7,894 nucleotides of DNA from PR03 sp964353555 (GTDB taxonomy: Bacteria; Myxococcota_A; UBA9160; PR03), in the NCBI GenBank assembly GCA_964353555.1, contig CAYGWM010000155.1, positions 1 through 7,894 on the forward strand, in the 5' to 3' direction. The notes below the pieces were generated by a model. It was not told where the DNA came from. It worked only from the letters and a program-made list of their open reading frames with translations, and did no database searches. The position numbers and the translations under genes were made by a program. Positions 5,034 through 7,894 of the stretch are shown here, in pieces (the first letter of the stretch is position 1; every line of letters begins with the position of its first letter).

Positions 5034-7595
5034 GTTGTTCACGGTGAAACCGCTGTCCCAGTCCTTGCTGATCAGAGAATAGCCGGCCTCGTCGGTGGGC
5101 CAGTAAATGGCAGTCACGTTGATCATGCCCTCATTGCTGAAGCCCAGTGTCTGCACCTTGTAGGTGTTCGACACGGTCCTGGCCACACGCTCCAGGGCAA
5201 ACACCGATCCGCGCCAGCTGTCGGCGATTCCATTGGTGACGGTGACCTTGGCGCTGGTGAGCGAGGTGCTGGCATCGCCGGACCACAGCACCATCGAGTG
5301 GGTGCCGTCCGGCAGCTCAAAGCCGTAGGTGCGGATCCGCCCGTCGGCGTCGATCGTGCCGACCTGCTGCACAGAGGACGCAACCATCTCCAGCGACAGG
5401 CGGAAGCAGGTGGCCAGATCCAGCCGGGCATCACTGGGCATCACCTGGAACTCGACGCCGTGGGTGACTAGCCGGCGGAAGCGGCACTCATACCTGCCGA
5501 TGTCGGTGGCGTGCTTCTCGCTGGTGCAGAAGCTCGACACGTCGATCGACTCAAACGGGGCGAAGGGTGGAGTGTCAACCTCCTGGACGTTCAGCTCCTG
5601 CACCTGAGGGAACAACCCACGCTGAAGCGGGTCGCCGCTGGCCCCCGCCTCCTTGCGCCACCGCACCGAGATGCGTGGCGGCTGGCGGTCGTTGGGGTCG
5701 AGATAGGTGAGCCTGAAGGTGCCCTCCACGATGTTGCCGGAGTTGTACAGCCCAGTGATGGGCTCTGGCCCGCCGAAGGTGACCGCCGGCTTGAGGCTGT
5801 AGACGCCGTTTTTGTAGACGAAATCCAGCAGGAAGCGCCGCGCCGTCTCGGATGCCCAGGAAATGACGTTCAGCGGCTCTGACACTCCACCGTCGTAGAA
5901 ATACCGCTGATTGCGGGTCCAGGTGGCGGCAGCATCCATCGAGGCGGTGTCTACCTGCTCAGGGCTGAGTATGTTGCCCAGTCCCCAGCGGGGTTGGGTG
6001 AGCATCAGTTTGAGTATGTCGGGGAACAGATGGGTGTTGTCCAGCCCCTCGGTGATGTAGACGGAAATCTGCTCCATCTGTGTCAGCTCGACCGACGAGC
6101 GCATATTCATCCCCAGCATTGCGATGTTGTTGTACAGCGGAACGGCGTCATTGGTGGTGACTTGGTTGATATAGACGATCTCATGCTCAGGCTGATCCAC
6201 ATTCGCCTGAATCTCCTCGTAGGGGAACACTTCGGCCAACTTGCCCCAAGCGTCTACGTAGTTGGTACCATCCAGGGGTGGATAACCAAGAGATCGTTGC
6301 TTGCTGATGCCTTGTTTAAGCTCGAANNNNNNNNNNNNNNNNNNNNNNNNNNNNNNNNNNNNNNNNNNNNNNNNNNNNNNNNNNNNNNNNNNNNNNNNNN
6401 NNNNNNNNNNNNNNNNNNNNNNNNNNGCACGGGAGCGGTTTGCTACCGACGAAGCAACATCACCGCAGGTCTCCCTACCATCATCCTCGCCGCTAGACCG
6501 GTAGATGAACACCTGATTCTGATCAGTAAGAGAAAGGACCGTGTAGTCCAACCTATCACCTACTTCGACGGCACGTACAGCATTGTCATTGCCACGGAAG
6601 TTCGCACGCGAATTGAACCGAGCCTCGTGCTTGGCCCGCTTGGCACGTTCTGAGGGGTCTGCTTTACAGGATATGCGGAGCTTCTCCCCCTTGTCGTAAG
6701 GGATAAACGTAGCCACACTGCCGGCGCTGATCCTTGGATTAACCAAATAGGTGAGGCCATTACCGATTGGCGCAAACAAGCCGAACTGTGTCTGGGTGCT
6801 GGGTCTGGACGCATAAGAGAAGTCAGCCCGCCAAGAGTCGTTGTCCACAGCGCGAACCATGTACACATCAGCGGCGCCTTGGCGAGTAGCGTTACCCTCA
6901 TCATTACTGGGGTTTCTGCCGCCTATGTAGTCCGCTGGCATCAGCCTCCCACCATCGCCACTGTAGTAGTAGGTGACTCGTCCAAAATCGTTTAGTGTCT
7001 GCTTCTCAAACACATAGCTATTCAGCAGGTTGTTGCCTACCGCAACCTGCATCGGGTCGATCCTTGGCAGCGGTCCTTCTCCAAGCATGAGCATTGCCCG
7101 CAGCATTAACCCGCCCTTGATCGACAGCACCTCGGACCACAGCAGGTTGGTGTTTATCCGCACGCCGCCGTAGACAACACCATCAATCTCCTCACGCTTG
7201 GCGAACACCAGCGGGATGGGTGAGCCCATCTCGACCACATTCTGCAAACCATCGAAGCCGGTCTTCGGCGTGAAGCCGGCGTTATCGACGATGGACTGCC
7301 CCTCCACGTTGCGTGGGGCGTTCGGCGCATTGGCCGGCTTCCCTGCCTTCGGGGCCAGTAGCGCCGCAACACCAGTCAGCGCCACGCCGATCGCCAGGTT
7401 CACCGCGAAGGTGCCCCAGAAGCCCAGCGCCGCGATCACCGGCAGGAATGCCACCGGCTCACCCGGCCGCAAGCGGCTGTAGCGGGCCACCTCGCGGCAG
7501 AACGCCTCGTACTCAGCCTGCGTACAACCCAGCACCTCCAGCAGATCCTGCTCTTGCCTGTTCAGGCCACCAGACGATCGGGAAGGGGAGAGCAT
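5031..7595 (-). CDS. J-like tail tip / host-specificity protein with gpI-like N-terminus, interrupted by assembly gap
   Basis: The frame runs from ATG at 7595 to TGA at 5031, 854 residues as drawn, of which 34 are unknown because of the 100-N gap. The N-terminus has a hydrophobic stretch (about residues 48-82, IGVALTGVAALLAPK at 69-83) followed by a block with GSPIPLVFAKREEIDGVVYG (124-143) and GVRINTN (144-150). This matches the end of lambda gpI-type assembly proteins (hydrophobic segment, then G-x-P-x-P-L-x-Y/F-x-x-x-x-x-G). After that come a STQTQFGLFAPIGNGLTY segment (266-283) and, past the gap, the J/TipJ-like region near 623-760 with GTFRLTYLDPNDRQPPRISV, the usual 'TY-DP-N' strand, and a run of beta strands to the C-terminus. 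J proteins form the central tip fibre that contacts the host receptor. Upstream is a gpL-like gene, as in lambda order. It is shorter than lambda J (over 1,100 residues), partly because the true gap size is unknown. Codon use is less GC-rich around the gap. Confidence 0.82.
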   Translation of the reverse strand: MLSPSRSSGGLNRQEQDLLEVLGCTQAEYEAFCREVARYSRLRPGEPVAFLPVIAALGFWGTFAVNLAIGVALTGVAALLAPKAGKPANAPNAPRNVEGQSIVDNAGFTPKTGFDGLQNVVEMGSPIPLVFAKREEIDGVVYGGVRINTNLLWSEVLSIKGGLMLRAMLMLGEGPLPRIDPMQVAVGNNLLNSYVFEKQTLNDFGRVTYYYSGDGGRLMPADYIGGRNPSNDEGNATRQGAADVYMVRAVDNDSWRADFSYASRPSTQTQFGLFAPIGNGLTYLVNPRISAGSVATFIPYDKGEKLRISCKADPSERAKRAKHEARFNSRANFRGNDNAVRAVEVGDRLDYTVLSLTDQNQVFIYRSSGEDDGRETCGDVASSVANRSRXXXXXXXXXXXXXXXXXXXXXXXXXXXXXXXXXXFELKQGISKQRSLGYPPLDGTNYVDAWGKLAEVFPYEEIQANVDQPEHEIVYINQVTTNDAVPLYNNIAMLGMNMRSSVELTQMEQISVYITEGLDNTHLFPDILKLMLTQPRWGLGNILSPEQVDTASMDAAATWTRNQRYFYDGGVSEPLNVISWASETARRFLLDFVYKNGVYSLKPAVTFGGPEPITGLYNSGNIVEGTFRLTYLDPNDRQPPRISVRWRKEAGASGDPLQRGLFPQVQELNVQEVDTPPFAPFESIDVSSFCTSEKHATDIGRYECRFRRLVTHGVEFQVMPSDARLDLATCFRLSLEMVASSVQQVGTIDADGRIRTYGFELPDGTHSMVLWSGDASTSLTSAKVTVTNGIADSWRGSVFALERVARTVSNTYKVQTLGFSNEGMINVTAIYWPTDEAGYSLISKDWDSGFTVNN
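6327..6426. other. Assembly gap (100 N)
   Basis: Exactly 100 undetermined bases lie inside the J-like gene. A round 100 is the usual placeholder for a gap of unknown size, so the reading frame joining the two sides is formal only. Both flanks encode plausible protein in the frame assigned (…VANRSR before the gap and FELKQGISKQ after it, in the coding direction), and the flanks show no obvious sequence overlap. Confidence 0.98.
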
Positions 7596-7597
7596 CA
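7593..7597 (-). promoter_or_regulatory. TGATG stop-start overlap, gpL-like gene to J-like gene
   Basis: The TGA of the gpL-like gene and the ATG of the J-like gene share one base. No Shine-Dalgarno is visible just upstream, so translational coupling is the likely way the J-like protein is started. Confidence 0.7.
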
Positions 7598-7894
7598 GCG
7601 CAGCGGAATGGAACCTGTGGCGGGCAGCGCACCCACCAGCCGGCGACTCAGCACGCGCCGCGGCACCTGCTGATTGATGGCATCGAGGGGGCTGCCCAGA
7701 CGCACCGTAACCCGCTCGAAGTCGTGCTCAAACCCCAGCACCATGAACAACTCCAGCGAGTAGAGCGCCATCTCGCGCAGCGTGTCCGGCTCCATCCACA
7801 CGGTCTGCACCTGGACGAGCCACCGCTCATCCGAGGCGGTCTGCATCGAGTCCAACAGCAGGGTCGAATGCGTGAAGATCAACTGCGCCGAGAT
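7595..7894 (-). CDS. lambda gpL-like minor tail protein, C-terminal part only (5' end beyond window)
   Basis: The frame is open to the right edge of the window (first complete codon at 7894), so this is the last 99 codons of a longer gene ending in TGA at 7595. No convincing internal start exists: an in-frame TTG at 7882 lies within continuous coding sequence. The recognisable part is WMEPDTLREMALYSLELF, followed by VRLGSPLDAINQQVPRRVLS. This fits the family pattern of lambda gpL-type minor tail proteins, where a strand ending in 'L-x-SPLD' is followed by 'P-RR'. Lambda gpL sits at the tail tip and carries a cysteine-rich, Fe-S binding C-terminal domain. Here the protein ends about 24 residues after SPLD with no cysteine in the visible part, so that domain is absent. 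Placement directly before the J-like gene agrees with the lambda order L-K-I-J with K and I missing as separate genes. A DUF1833-type tail protein is a close alternative. Confidence 0.62.
   Translation of the reverse strand: MSAQLIFTHSTLLLDSMQTASDERWLVQVQTVWMEPDTLREMALYSLELFMVLGFEHDFERVTVRLGSPLDAINQQVPRRVLSRRLVGALPATGSIPLR

Noticed and set aside
5994..6653. A plus-strand frame of 219 codons that crosses the N gap
   Set aside because: It depends on unknown bases and is antisense to the J-like gene.
7595..7882. TTG at 7882 as the start of a complete 95-aa gene
   Set aside because: The frame continues upstream to the window edge and the protein begins in the middle of a gpL-like fold, so it is treated as a truncated view of a longer gene.
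1..7894. A non-virion accessory system such as defence, anti-defence or lysogeny genes
   Set aside because: All well-supported frames are structural tail genes, and no unexplained gene-size space remains apart from the 100-N gap.

Overview
The window is a run of tailed-phage virion genes, all on the minus strand and packed almost without gaps, so transcription runs from position 7894 toward position 1. Base composition is GC-rich. Stop and start codons of successive genes overlap or abut. The proteins point to the tail tip, tail tube and fibre region of a long-tailed (lambda-like, siphovirus-type) phage or prophage. Nothing in the window separates a free phage from an integrated one: there is no integrase, attachment site, tRNA or host gene. 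A cyanobacterial host is likely. The large fibre-like protein carries sequence blocks that I recognise from memory as typical of cyanophage structural proteins (for example the segment around DYGMCGIYLDGDEVTGFKSM). High GC would fit a freshwater or brackish Synechococcus/Cyanobium-type host better than Prochlorococcus. That is inference, not a search result.

Layout in transcription order. (1) 7894-7595: the 3' end of a lambda gpL-like minor tail gene, cut by the window edge. (2) 7595-5031: a J-like tail-tip/host-specificity protein whose N-terminus holds a hydrophobic segment and a gpI-like block; it contains a 100-N assembly gap. (3) 5031-4654: a 125-aa small tail protein. (4) 4653-4255: a 132-aa tail-tube-like protein, the only gene with a clear Shine-Dalgarno. 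(5) 4251-3070: a 393-aa protein whose C-terminal third looks like a second tube-type domain. (6) 3045 to beyond position 1: a fibre or baseplate-spike-like protein of at least 1015 residues with a beta-helix-like N-terminal half and a fibre-type C-terminal block. Together these would build the distal tail: tip (1-3), tube or tube-like rings (4-5) and receptor-binding fibre (6).

Notable points are the position of tube-like genes downstream of J rather than upstream, two adjacent proteins sharing a tube-like signature, a probable gpI-J fusion, a shift in codon use around the assembly gap inside J, and a fibre gene that lies in the same frame as the gene before it, separated by one TAG and eight sense codons. 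There is no gene-free stretch longer than 24 bases apart from the N gap. I see no promoter, terminator, CRISPR array, RNA gene or insertion sequence, and no sign of a defence or other non-virion system.
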